Source: Pseudomonas sivasensis (GTDB lineage: Bacteria; Pseudomonadota; Gammaproteobacteria; Pseudomonadales; Pseudomonadaceae). Taken from it: DNA of 64,000 nucleotides. Made by a program: the position numbers and the translations under genes. Of the stretch, positions 35,436 through 44,052 are shown piece after piece; position 1 is the stretch's first letter, and each line of letters begins with the position of its first letter. The stretch covers positions 124,001-188,000 of the forward strand of contig NZ_JAAOWU010000007.1 of the NCBI RefSeq assembly GCF_013778505.1, written 5' to 3'. Under the pieces are notes generated by a model, which did no database searches, was not told where the DNA came from, and saw nothing but the letters and a program-made list of their open reading frames with translations.

Positions 35436-36218
35436 TCAGATGGCGTTATGGGTTTTAAGCCAACCCAGGCCCGCTTCGGTGGTGGTCAACGGCTTGTACT
35501 CACAGCCGACCCAACCCGAGTAGCCAATCCGATCCAGATGCTCGAACAGGAAGCGATAGTTGATCTCGCCCGTGCCCGGCTCATTGCGCCCAGGGTTGTC
35601 CGCCAGCTGGATGTGGTTGATCTCATCCAGGTGCGTGGCCATGGTCCGGGCAAGGTCGCCTTCCATGATTTGCATGTGGTAGATGTCGTACTGCAGGAAC
35701 AGGTTGGCACTGCCCACCTGCTCGCGGATCGACAGGGCTTGCGCTGTGGTGTTCAGGTAGAAGCCGGGGATGTCGCGGGTATTGATCATCTCCATCACCA
35801 GCTTGATGCCCGCTGCTTGCAGCTTGTCGGCGGCGTACTTGAGGTTGGCGACGAAGGTTTTTTCCAGGATGTCGTCGTCAACGCCTTGTGGCCGAATGCC
35901 CGCCAGGCAGTTGATCTGGGTATTGCCCAGCACTTGGGCGTAAGCGATGGCCAGCTTGACCCCGGCGCGGAATTCCTCGACCCGGTCCGGGTGGCACGCC
36001 AGGCCGCGTTCGCCTTTGGCCCAGTCACCGGCTGGCAGGTTGAACAGCACCTGGGTCAGGCCGTTGGCGTCGAGGTGTGCCTTGATGTCAGCCGAGCTGA
36101 ATTCATACGGGAACAGGTACTCGACACCTTCGAAACCGGCATCGGCGGCCGCTTTGAAACGGGCAAGGAAATCCTGTTCGGTAAACAGCATGGACAGGTT
36201 GGCGGCGAAACGCGGCAT
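35436..36218 (-). CDS. hyi: hydroxypyruvate isomerase
   Basis: The 260-residue TIM-barrel enzyme interconverts hydroxypyruvate and tartronate semialdehyde. Family sequence includes MPRFAANLSMLFTEQDFLARF at the N-terminus, EMINTRDIPGFYL with a metal-ligand Glu (about 143), YDIYHMQIMEGDL, and the second Glu in GCEYKPL. ATG at 36218 has AAGGAG 6 nt upstream; a longer frame from 36260 adds 14 residues from inside gcl. It follows gcl after 10 bp. Confidence 0.94.
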   Translation of the reverse strand: MPRFAANLSMLFTEQDFLARFKAAADAGFEGVEYLFPYEFSSADIKAHLDANGLTQVLFNLPAGDWAKGERGLACHPDRVEEFRAGVKLAIAYAQVLGNTQINCLAGIRPQGVDDDILEKTFVANLKYAADKLQAAGIKLVMEMINTRDIPGFYLNTTAQALSIREQVGSANLFLQYDIYHMQIMEGDLARTMATHLDEINHIQLADNPGRNEPGTGEINYRFLFEHLDRIGYSGWVGCEYKPLTTTEAGLGWLKTHNAI

Positions 36219-36228
36219 AAGGTTCTCC

Positions 36229-38004
36229 TTAATCGAGCAGGGAAATGGCAGTCGGTGCATCGTTGCCGACCAGGGCCAAGTCTTCGAATTCGTTGACGGC
36301 GTTGATCTCGGTGCCCATGGAAATATTGGTCACGCGCTCCAGAATGATTTCGACGATCACTGGCACCTTGAACTCTTCGATCATCTCCTGGGCCTTGCGC
36401 AGTGCCGGCTGGATCTGGCCTGGCTCGAATACACGCAGGGCCTTGCAACCCAGGCCTTCGGCGACGGCGACGTGGTCCACGCCATATCCATTGAGTTCCG
36501 GGGCGTTGAGGTTGTCGAAAGACAGCTGCACGCAGTAGTCCATTTCAAAGCCACGTTGTGCCTGACGGATCAAACCCAGGTAGGAATTGTTCACCACTAC
36601 ATGGATGTACGGCAGCTTGAACTGCGCGCCCACGGCCAGTTCTTCGATCATGAACTGGAAGTCATAGTCGCCGGATAACGCCACCACCTTGCGGCTCGGG
36701 TCGGCCTTGACCACGCCGAGTGCGGCGGGAATGGTCCAGCCCAGCGGGCCAGCCTGGCCGCAGTTGATCCAGTGGCGTGGCTTGTAGACGTGCAGGAACT
36801 GCGCGCCGGCAATCTGCGACAGGCCGATGGTGCTGACGTAGCAGGTGTCTTTGCCAAACACCTGGTTCATCTCTTCGTACACGCGCTGCGGCTTGACCGG
36901 CACGTTGTCGAAGTGAGTCTTGCGGTGCAGGGTGGCTTTGCGCTGCTGGCAGTCATGCAGCCAGGCACTGCGGTCCTTGAGCTTACCGGCGGCTTTCCAC
37001 TCGCGGGCCACTTCGATAAACATTGTCAGCGCCGCACCGGCGTCGGAAACGATACCCAGGTCCGGGGTGAAAACACGACCAATCTGGGTCGGCTCAATAT
37101 CGACGTGGATGAACTTGCGGCCCTCGGTGTAGACCTCTACCGAACCGGTGTGGCGGTTGGCCCAGCGGTTGCCGATGCCCAGCACCACGTCCGACTTGAG
37201 CATGGTCGCGTTGCCATAACGGTGGGAGGTTTGCAGGCCGACCATACCCACCATCAGCGGGTGATCATCGGCGATGGTGCCCCAGCCCATCAGGGTCGGA
37301 ATCACCGGGATACCGGTGAGTTCAGCGAATTCCACCAGCAGCTCGCTGGCATCGGCGTTGATCACGCCCCCCCCGCTGACCAGCAACGGACGTTCGGCCG
37401 CGTCGAGCAGGGCCAGGGCTTTTTCGACCTGGATGCGTGTCGCCAGTGGTTTGGCCAGGGGCAGTGGCTGATAGGCGTCGATGTCGAATTCGATTTCGGC
37501 CATCTGCACGTCGAACGGCAGGTCGATCAGCACTGGGCCTGGTCGGCCGGAGCGCATTTCATAGAAAGCTTTCTGGAACGCGTAGGGCACCTGACCCGGT
37601 TCCAGGACGGTGGTCGCCCACTTGGTCACCGGCTTGACGATGCTGGTGATGTCCACGGCCTGGAAGTCTTCCTTGTGCATCCGTGCACGAGGGGCTTGGC
37701 CGGTGATGCACAGGATCGGGATCGAGTCGGCCGAGGCGCTGTAGAGGCCGGTGACCATGTCGGTGCCCGCCGGGCCCGAGGTGCCGATACACACGCCGAT
37801 ATTCCCGGCCTTGGTGCGGGTGTAACCCTCGGCCATGTGCGAGGCGCCTTCAACGTGGCGAGCAAGGACGTGATCGATGCCACCCACCTTCTGCAAGGCT
37901 GAGTACAGCGGGTTGATCGCGGCGCCTGGGATGCCGAAGGCGGTGTCCACGCCTTCACGGCGCATGACGAGGACGGCGGCTTCGATTGCTCTCATTTTGC
38001 TCAT
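36229..38004 (-). CDS. gcl: glyoxylate carboligase
   Basis: Gcl is a ThDP enzyme that joins two glyoxylate to tartronate semialdehyde and CO2. The 591 residues show RHV51[10 protein letters not shown]: Val51 replaces the catalytic glutamate of related ThDP enzymes, a known trait of true Gcl. The ThDP/Mg motif is [29 protein letters not shown] at about 450-480, with conserved GDY and NN, named here only in part. ATG at 38004 (MSKMRAIEA) follows AAGAGG. It is the first gene of the glyoxylate operon and has a TTGTATACAA palindrome 27 bp upstream. Confidence 0.96.
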   Translation of the reverse strand: MSKMRAIEAAVLVMRREGVDTAFGIPGAAINPLYSALQKVGGIDHVLARHVEGASHMAEGYTRTKAGNIGVCIGTSGPAGTDMVTGLYSASADSIPILCITGQAPRARMHKEDFQAVDITSIVKPVTKWATTVLEPGQVPYAFQKAFYEMRSGRPGPVLIDLPFDVQMAEIEFDIDAYQPLPLAKPLATRIQVEKALALLDAAERPLLVSGGGVINADASELLVEFAELTGIPVIPTLMGWGTIADDHPLMVGMVGLQTSHRYGNATMLKSDVVLGIGNRWANRHTGSVEVYTEGRKFIHVDIEPTQIGRVFTPDLGIVSDAGAALTMFIEVAREWKAAGKLKDRSAWLHDCQQRKATLHRKTHFDNVPVKPQRVYEEMNQVFGKDTCYVSTIGLSQIAGAQFLHVYKPRHWINCGQAGPLGWTIPAALGVVKADPSRKVVALSGDYDFQFMIEELAVGAQFKLPYIHVVVNNSYLGLIRQAQRGFEMDYCVQLSFDNLNAPELNGYGVDHVAVAEGLGCKALRVFEPGQIQPALRKAQEMIEEFKVPVIVEIILERVTNISMGTEINAVNEFEDLALVGNDAPTAISLLD

Positions 38005-38030
38005 GTTTTGGTGCCTCTTGCGTTTTGTAA

Positions 38031-38040
38031 TTGTATACAA
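38031..38040. promoter_or_regulatory. TTGTATACAA operator-like palindrome near gcl
   Basis: The 10-bp perfect palindrome lies 27 bp upstream of the gcl start. It fits the FadR-subfamily GntR consensus (TNGTNNNACNA type) and is repeated exactly 118 bp away. Confidence 0.6.
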
Positions 38041-38158
38041 GTGGTGTCTGTTCAAAGTGTATTCACGGCGGGATGCGCAGGTCAATCCATTTTATTGATT
38101 GGTCTTTGCGTTCGTCGGAACGGCTTTTTTCGACGTATGGAGCCTTTGTGCGAAAATA

Positions 38159-38168
38159 TTGTATACAA
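38159..38168. promoter_or_regulatory. TTGTATACAA operator-like palindrome (second copy)
   Basis: An exact copy of the palindrome at 38031-38040, in the middle of the gcl/glcG-like divergent region and 92 bp before the latter gene. Centre-to-centre spacing is 128 bp, about 12 helical turns. Confidence 0.6.
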
Positions 38169-38259
38169 AAACAAATGTCATTGTGTTCTATTTGTTTGAT
38201 CGAGCATCTGATCAAACAGACCTCCACCGCTTTCCCAATAACAAAAGAAGGACGGCACC

Positions 38260-38700
38260 ATGAGCGCTTTAACCTTGAAGATTGCCACCCAACTGGCCAG
38301 CCAGGCCCTCACCGCAGGCCGCACGATTTCAGCGGCACCGCTGACCATCGCGGTCCTCGACAGCGGCGGCCATTTGATCACCCTGCAGCGCGAAGACGGC
38401 GCCAGCCTGCTGCGCCCGCAAATCGCCATCGGCAAGGCCTGGGGGGCGATTGCGTTGGGCAAGGGCTCGCGCTTGCTGGCACTGGATGCGCAGCAACGAC
38501 CGGCGTTTATTGCGGCGTTGAATAGCCTGGGGCAGGGCAGCGTCGTGCCGGCACCGGGAGGCGTGTTGATTCGGGATCAGGATGGGGCGGTACTGGGAGC
38601 AATCGGTATCAGTGGGGATACGTCGGATATTGATGAGCAGTGTGCGATCACGGCGATCGAGGGGGTGGGGTTGTGGGCGGATGCTGGGGTGTCAGCCTAA
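38260..38700 (+). CDS. GlcG/HbpS-type heme-binding-family protein
   Basis: The 146-residue cytoplasmic protein belongs to the GlcG/HbpS (DUF336) family: TIAVLDSGGHLITLQREDGAS, then IAIGKAWGAIALGKGS and VPAPGGVLIRDQDGAVLGAIGISGDTSDIDEQCA. It is divergent from gcl and shares its palindromic promoter region. Members occur with glycolate and glyoxylate genes and in some cases bind heme, but their role in catabolism is not settled. AAGGAC precedes the ATG. Confidence 0.87.
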   Translation: MSALTLKIATQLASQALTAGRTISAAPLTIAVLDSGGHLITLQREDGASLLRPQIAIGKAWGAIALGKGSRLLALDAQQRPAFIAALNSLGQGSVVPAPGGVLIRDQDGAVLGAIGISGDTSDIDEQCAITAIEGVGLWADAGVSA

Positions 38701-38728
38701 TCGTCGGTGACTGTCAGGTGTCCACCGA

Positions 38729-38800
38729 AGCAAGCTCCCTTCCACAATTTTGACCGCGTTCGCAGTTCAACATGTGGGAGGGGGCTTGCTCCCGATTGCC
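38729..38800. repeat. degenerate REP doublet, outward-facing
   Basis: AAGCAAGCTCCCTTCCACA (38729-38746) has lost several bases relative to other copies. TGTGGGAGGGGGCTTGCTCCCGAT at 38773-38796 is intact. The C-rich ends face each other. Confidence 0.75.
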
Positions 38801-38817
38801 ACAGGCACCTCGGTGTA

Positions 38818-39423
38818 TCAGTCGGGTTCACAGCCCTTGAGCACCAACCGAATAATGGTCTGCGCCGCCGCTTCGTAATCCGCTTCATCGAGCTTGGCCT
38901 TGCCGGTCACCGCCGAAATCTGCCAGTCGAAATCCGCATAGGTCTGCGTCGCCGCCCAGATGCTGAACATCAGGTGATTCGGGTCGATCGCCGCAATCAA
39001 CCCACGATCCACCCAGCTCTGGATGCATTGGATATTGTGCTTGGCCTGGGCGTTGAGCTGTTCGACCTGATCGCTGCTCAGGTGCGGGGCGCCGTGCATG
39101 ATTTCACTGGCGAACACCTTGGAGGCAAAGGGCAGGTCGCGGGAGATGCGGATTTTCGAGCGGATGTAGTTGCTCAACACTTCTTTGGGGTCGCCGTCCG
39201 GATTGAACGGCGTGGAAGCGGCCAGGATCGGCTCGATAATGCTTTCGAGTACCTCGCGGTAGAGGTTGTCCTTGGACTTGAAGTAGTAATAGACGTTGGG
39301 CTTGGGCAGGCCGGCCTTGGCGGCAATGTCGCTGGTTTTGGTCGCGGCGAAGCCCTTGTCGGCAAACTCCTCGCTTGCCGCCCGCAGGATTTTTTCTTTG
39401 TTGCGCTCGCGAATGGTGCTCAT
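38818..39423 (-). CDS. RutR-like TetR-family regulator
   Basis: The 201-residue protein has an N-terminal TetR helix-turn-helix ([42 protein letters not shown], around residues 9-50, shown only to locate it) and a C-terminal domain with [25 protein letters not shown] and [20 protein letters not shown], which matches the YcdC/RutR ligand-binding domain (TetR_C_3). RutR senses uracil in E. coli; no rut genes are adjacent, so the ligand here is open. ATG at 39423 is used; an upstream ATG at 39462 would add 13 residues. It is divergent from the DUF808 gene. Confidence 0.87.
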   Translation of the reverse strand: MSTIRERNKEKILRAASEEFADKGFAATKTSDIAAKAGLPKPNVYYYFKSKDNLYREVLESIIEPILAASTPFNPDGDPKEVLSNYIRSKIRISRDLPFASKVFASEIMHGAPHLSSDQVEQLNAQAKHNIQCIQSWVDRGLIAAIDPNHLMFSIWAATQTYADFDWQISAVTGKAKLDEADYEAAAQTIIRLVLKGCEPD

Positions 39424-39556
39424 AAACCAGGAGTTTCCTTGCCAATACCGGCGGTTGCGCATGGTAGCACCGGCTATCCGCGGGCCTCAACAATGTGCCC
39501 GCAACGCCTTGCGCCGCGTTATGCTCGCGCCATCCCCCCTTATGGAAGTGCGATTC

Positions 39557-40477
39557 ATGGCAGGAAGCAGCTTGTTGGTGTTGATCGATGACATCGCCGC
39601 GGTACTCGATGACGTTGCCTTGATGACAAAAATGGCCGCGAAGAAGACCTCCGGCGTGCTGGGTGACGACCTGGCGCTCAACGCCCAGCAGGTTTCCGGT
39701 GTGCGCGCCGAGCGTGAAATTCCCGTGGTGTGGGCGGTGGCCAAGGGCTCGTTCGTCAATAAACTGATCCTGGTGCCCACCGCACTGTTGATCAGCGCCT
39801 TTGCGCCGTGGGCGGTGACGCCGCTGTTGATGCTCGGCGGCGCCTACCTGTGTTTTGAAGGCTTCGAGAAAGTCGCGCACAAATTCCTTCACAGCAAAGC
39901 TGAAGACCAGGCCGAGCATGCGCAGTTGGCCGACGCCGTAGCAGACCCGGCGACCGACCTGGTGGCGTTCGAAAAAGACAAGATCAAAGGCGCGATCCGC
40001 ACCGACTTCATTCTCTCCGCCGAAATCATCGCCATTACCCTCGGTATTGTGGCCGACGCGCAGTTGACCCAGCAGGTGATCGTGCTGTCGGGCATCGCCA
40101 TTGTCATGACCATCGGCGTCTATGGGCTGGTGGCCGGTATCGTCAAGCTGGACGACTTGGGTCTGTGGCTCACCCAGAAGCCCGGTCAGGTAGCGCGCAG
40201 CATCGGTGGTGGGATCCTGAGTGCGGCGCCATACATGATGAAAAGCCTGTCGGTGATCGGCACGGCTGCGATGTTTATGGTCGGTGGCGGCATCCTCACC
40301 CACGGCGTACCGGTGGTGCATCACTGGATTGAATCGGTGAGTCAGAGCGCCGGCGCAATCGCTTGGTTGATGCCGACCTTGCTGAATGCGGTGGCGGGGA
40401 TTATCGCCGGTGCGCTGGTATTGATGATGGTGTCGCTGGTTCGCAAGGTATGGCAGCGCACTAAACGTCAGGCGTGA
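39557..40477 (+). CDS. DUF808 (YedI-type) membrane protein
   Basis: The 306-residue protein starts [21 protein letters not shown] and has several transmembrane segments, including [22 protein letters not shown] and [26 protein letters not shown]. The block [19 protein letters not shown] is characteristic of DUF808. GGAAG lies 6-7 nt before ATG 39557. Function is unknown in all species; no co-directional partner is present. Confidence 0.88.
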   Translation: MAGSSLLVLIDDIAAVLDDVALMTKMAAKKTSGVLGDDLALNAQQVSGVRAEREIPVVWAVAKGSFVNKLILVPTALLISAFAPWAVTPLLMLGGAYLCFEGFEKVAHKFLHSKAEDQAEHAQLADAVADPATDLVAFEKDKIKGAIRTDFILSAEIIAITLGIVADAQLTQQVIVLSGIAIVMTIGVYGLVAGIVKLDDLGLWLTQKPGQVARSIGGGILSAAPYMMKSLSVIGTAAMFMVGGGILTHGVPVVHHWIESVSQSAGAIAWLMPTLLNAVAGIIAGALVLMMVSLVRKVWQRTKRQA

Positions 40478-40541
40478 AGTTCGCAGTCACGCATCTGTGT
40501 TCAGGGCGCTATAAGGGCGTTCGGTCTGATCGTGGTGCCGC

Positions 40542-41057
40542 TTATCTCGGACCGGGTTGCAGCCCTGGATAGCCTTCTTCCGTGAAGCGTACAAGCATGC
40601 TCGCTTCGGAGTTCCAAAGGTGCATCTTGCCGTTGTTCGGAGTTGAAGCGTTGTGCGCTGATGGACTCTTAAAGCCAGTGTCTATGCGGTCGTTGTTGGG
40701 CGTCGAAAAGGCATGTGGAGTGCTATCAATGTATTTAAGTACCCGAAGAGCATTGGCTGCGATGTTCGCGCGGTCGTAGGGCGTGAGTTTATGCAACTCA
40801 TGCTGGGGAACGCCGCCGACTTTGAGGAAAAATGCTTGGAGTTGAGTTTTAGTGAGCACAGAAGGCTTGGTGCTAGTGCCGAAAACCGAAGCAAAAAGCG
40901 GATCTTCGTAGAAGTCGTGATGGCTACGATAGTCACCCTCGTCCCGGCCGGTATTTTGGGTCGGCGGCGCGTGCTTTACTTCGTTCTGATGTGTGGAGGT
41001 AGTCGTCAGAACCTTGTCCACGTTTGAGTGTGTTACTGAAGCGCTGGATAACAGCAT
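40542..41057 (-). CDS. orphan polar protein of unknown function
   Basis: I do not recognise this 171-residue protein. It is hydrophilic, rich in Ser, Thr, His and Asn, and has no membrane segment or signal peptide. The middle part has YEDPLFASVFG and LTPYDRANIAANALRVLKYID, and the tail repeats STPNN twice (STPNNDR and STPNNGK). Base composition looks more A+T-rich than its neighbours. The start ATG at 41057 has no strong ribosome binding site. The polar, low-complexity character would suit a secreted effector, but nothing in the sequence proves it. It lies between the DUF808 gene and the mlaA terminator. Confidence 0.6.
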   Translation of the reverse strand: MLLSSASVTHSNVDKVLTTTSTHQNEVKHAPPTQNTGRDEGDYRSHHDFYEDPLFASVFGTSTKPSVLTKTQLQAFFLKVGGVPQHELHKLTPYDRANIAANALRVLKYIDSTPHAFSTPNNDRIDTGFKSPSAHNASTPNNGKMHLWNSEASMLVRFTEEGYPGLQPGPR

Positions 41058-41233
41058 CTGTGTCGGCCTTTAAAATAAAGCGTCTGATGGGATGTTCTTT
41101 GGTTGGGGGCGTCTGCTGCTTCAGGCGTTAACTGAACCTGAGAGGCACACTCTTAGTATTGAGTTTTTCCCCAGGGATAGTTCCCGGGCAAAGTGTGCGT
41201 GCTCTGTGGGAGGTTGCTTGAGTCTGTTGTGCG

Positions 41234-41270
41234 AAAAAAAAGGCCATCCAGATTGCCTGGATGGCCTTTT
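41234..41270 (-). terminator. Rho-independent terminator of the mlaA operon
   Basis: The 14-bp stem AAAAGGCCATCCAG/CTGGATGGCCTTTT has a 5-nt loop. On the minus strand the stem is followed by a run of T (the complement of A at 41234-41240). It lies 18 bp beyond the mlaA stop. Confidence 0.93.
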
Positions 41271-41287
41271 AATTAAGCTAGAGGTGA

Positions 41288-42076
41288 TTACTCGGCAATC
41301 TGCAACTTGCGCGATTCCGTGTAGATATACCGCACCTTCTCATACTCGAATGGCGAGTTCATCTGGCCATAACGGAAGCTGGTCTGATAACGCTTGTCCA
41401 CCGCGCGCAGGGCCCAGATTTCCGGGTGGTTGGAGCTGACTTCCGAGACGTTCAGGAAGTTGATCTGCGATTCCGCGGTGTAGTCCACCAGCAAGCCGCC
41501 GGTGTCGCGCAAGTTCGATGGGCCGAAGATCGGCAGTACCAAATACGCCCCGCCGGGGACGCCGTAGAAGCCCAGGGTCTGGCCGAAGTCTTCGCTCTGG
41601 CGCGGTAGGCCCATGGCGGTGGCCGGGTCCCACAGGCCGGCGATGCCGACGGTGGTGTTGAGCAGCAGGCGGCCAGTGGTCTCCAGGGAGCGGTGCCCCT
41701 TGAGTTGGAGCAAGCTGTTCAACAGGTTGGGCACGTCGCCCAGGTTGTTGAAGAAGTTGCTCACGCCGGTGCGCAGGAAGCTCGGGGTCACGTATTTGTA
41801 GCCGTCGACCACGGGCAGGAACACCCATTGGTCGAAGCGGTAGTTGAAGTGGTACACGCGACGGTTCCACGATTCGAGCGGGTCATACACGTTGAGGGCG
41901 TTGACGGACGAGCGTTCAAACTCGCGCTGGTCCAGACCCGGGTTGAATTTAAGTTTGCTTAACGGCTCTTTGAAACCGTCGGAATCCACCACGACCGGCG
42001 CGTGAGCCTTGCTGTTGTCGGCATTGGCTACGCCCGCGCACATCAGGGCGGCGAGCAGCAGAAGATATTTAGCCAC
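41288..42076 (-). CDS. mlaA: MlaA (VacJ) outer-membrane lipid asymmetry protein
   Basis: MlaA extracts phospholipids from the outer leaflet of the outer membrane. The 262-residue precursor shows the family core: YDPLESWNRRVYHFNYRFDQ, NFFNNLGDVPNLLNSLLQLK, and ESEDFGQTLGFYGVPGGAYLVLPIFGPSNLRDTGG partly conserved around residue 160-190. The N-terminal signal (ALMCAGVANA) lacks a good lipobox because Met precedes Cys, so the protein may be processed by signal peptidase I rather than lipidated, unlike E. coli MlaA. Start is GTG at 42076, overlapping the upstream hydrolase gene by 8 nt. Confidence 0.92.
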   Translation of the reverse strand: MAKYLLLLAALMCAGVANADNSKAHAPVVVDSDGFKEPLSKLKFNPGLDQREFERSSVNALNVYDPLESWNRRVYHFNYRFDQWVFLPVVDGYKYVTPSFLRTGVSNFFNNLGDVPNLLNSLLQLKGHRSLETTGRLLLNTTVGIAGLWDPATAMGLPRQSEDFGQTLGFYGVPGGAYLVLPIFGPSNLRDTGGLLVDYTAESQINFLNVSEVSSNHPEIWALRAVDKRYQTSFRYGQMNSPFEYEKVRYIYTESRKLQIAE

Positions 42077-43367
42077 GGAAGAACTCCAGCATGGCGTCGG
42101 CGTTGACGCGGTAATTGAGGTTGCCGCAGTGGCCGCCCAGTGGGTAGACGGTCAAGCGATCGCCGAAGGTTTTACGCAGGAAACCAAGGTCGCCCGGGCC
42201 GAGGATTACGTCGTCGGCGTTGTGCATGACGGCGATTTTCGGGCTGGCGTGCAGGTAGTCCTTGAGGGCGTACAGGCTGACCTGGTCAACCAGTTGCAAC
42301 AGGCTGCCGCCATCGGAACGGGCGCGCCACATCGGGATTACCTGTTCGGTGAGGTAGCAGTCGAAATCGCATTGCAGTGCACGCTTGAGGAACGGCGTGA
42401 GGCTGGTGCCTTCGGTAATCGGGTACTTCGGTGGGATGATCAGGCCGCGGCGGTTGATCAGGTCCGAGGTAAAGGCAATGTCGGCCGCCGAAAAGCGGAA
42501 CGACGTGCCAATCAGCATGGCCATCTGTTCGTTGGTCAAGTGCTGCTTGGATTGCTGGAAGTCGTAGAGCAGGGCGTCGTTGAGGTCGATATAGCCCTTT
42601 TGCTGGAAGTAGCGAGTCAGCTTGTTCAGCACCAGTTCATAGAAGGTGGTGGTGTTGTTGATGCCCTTGACCTCGGTCTGTACCAGCTTGTCGAGGTTAG
42701 TGATCGAGGTATAGAGGTTGACCGGCGGGTTGAGCAACAGCACTTTCTTGAAGTTAAAGCTGCGGCGGGTCTCGTCCAGTTTGCTGACAAACGCCGCATC
42801 CAGTGCGCCGAGGCTGTAGCCGGTGAGGTAGAAGTCGGTCACTGGCAGCGAGGCGTTTTGCGCACGCACGGCTTGCATCACGCGGTACATGTCTTCGGCG
42901 TCTTCCTGGGTGATCCCAGGGGTGGCGAAGCGCGAGGCGGCACTGATGAAGTCAAAGCTGGTGGGCGACGACAGTTGCACTACGTGATAGCCGGCTTGGT
43001 AATACAGTTTTTTCAGGTATTCGTTGATGCTGCTATCGAACCGCGCACCGGTGCCCGCGATCAGGAAGATCAGCGGCGCGGCGCGGTCTTGCTTGGCGAT
43101 GCGGTAGGTGAGCTTCTTCACCGCCCAGAAGTTGTCCGGCAGGCTGAACTCGCGCTCTGGGCGCATGTTCAGGGTGTAGTCGGACTGGTTGATTTCGCTA
43201 TCACTCGGCAATGTGGGCCGAAGGTCAGGCGGAGTGGTGGCGATGGTCGCTTCGAACGGGTTGGTCAAAGGGTAGCCATAGCTGGCTTGGTCGATATCGA
43301 CCGCCAGTGCTGACGCACTCAAAAAAAGGCTGCCCAGTAAGGCAGCACAGCGCAAGGAACGGAGCAT
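42069..43367 (-). CDS. exported alpha/beta-hydrolase-fold protein coupled to mlaA
   Basis: The 432-residue precursor has a signal peptide ending SALA and an alpha/beta hydrolase pattern: PLIFLIAGTGARFDSS, nucleophile elbow FYLTGYSLGALDAAFV (G-Y-S-L-G, about 183), acidic residue in VMHNADDVILGP and late His in YPLGGHCGNLN. So a complete Ser-Asp-His triad is likely, and the protein is probably periplasmic. It overlaps mlaA by 8 nt, suggesting a joint role at the outer membrane, for example in lipid handling. That function is inference. Confidence 0.85.
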   Translation of the reverse strand: MLRSLRCAALLGSLFLSASALAVDIDQASYGYPLTNPFEATIATTPPDLRPTLPSDSEINQSDYTLNMRPEREFSLPDNFWAVKKLTYRIAKQDRAAPLIFLIAGTGARFDSSINEYLKKLYYQAGYHVVQLSSPTSFDFISAASRFATPGITQEDAEDMYRVMQAVRAQNASLPVTDFYLTGYSLGALDAAFVSKLDETRRSFNFKKVLLLNPPVNLYTSITNLDKLVQTEVKGINNTTTFYELVLNKLTRYFQQKGYIDLNDALLYDFQQSKQHLTNEQMAMLIGTSFRFSAADIAFTSDLINRRGLIIPPKYPITEGTSLTPFLKRALQCDFDCYLTEQVIPMWRARSDGGSLLQLVDQVSLYALKDYLHASPKIAVMHNADDVILGPGDLGFLRKTFGDRLTVYPLGGHCGNLNYRVNADAMLEFFRG

Positions 43368-43515
43368 GACTTAATCCCTAAGAGGAAACGTGCTTAATGA
43401 AGTTCGCAGGCTATGACCACCGCGTTGCCACCGAAGTGCCAGCTCTCGGCACGAAAAGTCGGAAAATAACGTCGGAATCGGGGTAATAGTAGCGAGACGA
43501 TACACTTTGCCATGC

Positions 43516-43531
43516 ATTAGTGAACACTAAT
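43516..43531. promoter_or_regulatory. ATTAGTG-AA-CACTAAT palindrome
   Basis: A 16-bp inverted repeat with 7-bp perfect arms lies in the 236-bp divergent region between the hydrolase-mlaA operon and the small membrane protein gene at 43604. It has the look of a dimer binding site; no regulator gene is adjacent. Confidence 0.45.
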
Positions 43532-43603
43532 TGTGTGTATGCACCTTGCTAACGACCGCTGGCGCATTAAGCTGAGCGCCGTTTTTGCCTATCGGAGTGC
43601 TCC

Positions 43604-43972
43604 ATGTCCCGCCGCTTGCCCTTGATTCTGCTGCTTATTGCCCTGCCGTTATGGCTGGCTGCCAGTTATGGCGCACGTTACGGCTTTATGGAAGATGGCC
43701 AGTGGGTCGGCATCTGTGCCGACGAGGCCAGCCGCTGGGAATGCCAGGTGCGTTCGAACCTGGGCTTGATGATTCACTTTAAGGTGCTGGGCTGGGCCGC
43801 ACTGGTGACCTCGGTGCTGGCGTTTTTCGTGCCGGGTCGCGTGGGCTGGGGATTGGCAGTGCTGGGGCTGGTGTTCGGGTTCCCGGCCCTGGCGTTGTAC
43901 AACACCACGTTTGCGGTGTTTGCACTGGTGATTGCGGGGTTGCGGTTGGTCAGGCAGCCGCGGGGCGCCTGA
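43604..43972 (+). CDS. small inner-membrane protein
   Basis: The 122-residue protein has an N-terminal hydrophobic segment (about 5-22) and two or three further transmembrane stretches (about 55-75, 80-95, 98-112). Two cysteines lie in the periplasmic-side loop, ICADEASRWECQV (C38 and C47), and could form a disulfide. It has no recognised domain. GGAG lies about 7 nt upstream of the ATG. The downstream REP doublet follows after 8 bp. Confidence 0.72.
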   Translation: MSRRLPLILLLIALPLWLAASYGARYGFMEDGQWVGICADEASRWECQVRSNLGLMIHFKVLGWAALVTSVLAFFVPGRVGWGLAVLGLVFGFPALALYNTTFAVFALVIAGLRLVRQPRGA

Positions 43973-43980
43973 TAAGGCCA

Positions 43981-44050
43981 ATCGAGGGCAAACCCCCTCC
44001 CACCTTTGGAATGCGTTCTCATGTGGGAGGGGGCTTGCCCCCGATAGCGG
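43981..44050. repeat. REP doublet, outward-facing, short
   Basis: ATCGAGGGCAAACCCCCTCCCACC (43981-44004) faces ATGTGGGAGGGGGCTTGCCCCCGATA across about 17 bp. It separates the convergent small membrane protein and GH17 genes. Confidence 0.87.
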
Positions 44051-44052
44051 TC

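Noticed and set aside
34350..36296. Long plus-strand reading frame (648 codons) opposite glxR and hyi
   Set aside because: It is the antisense shadow of two well-supported genes and passes through two REPINs; its composition is not protein-like.
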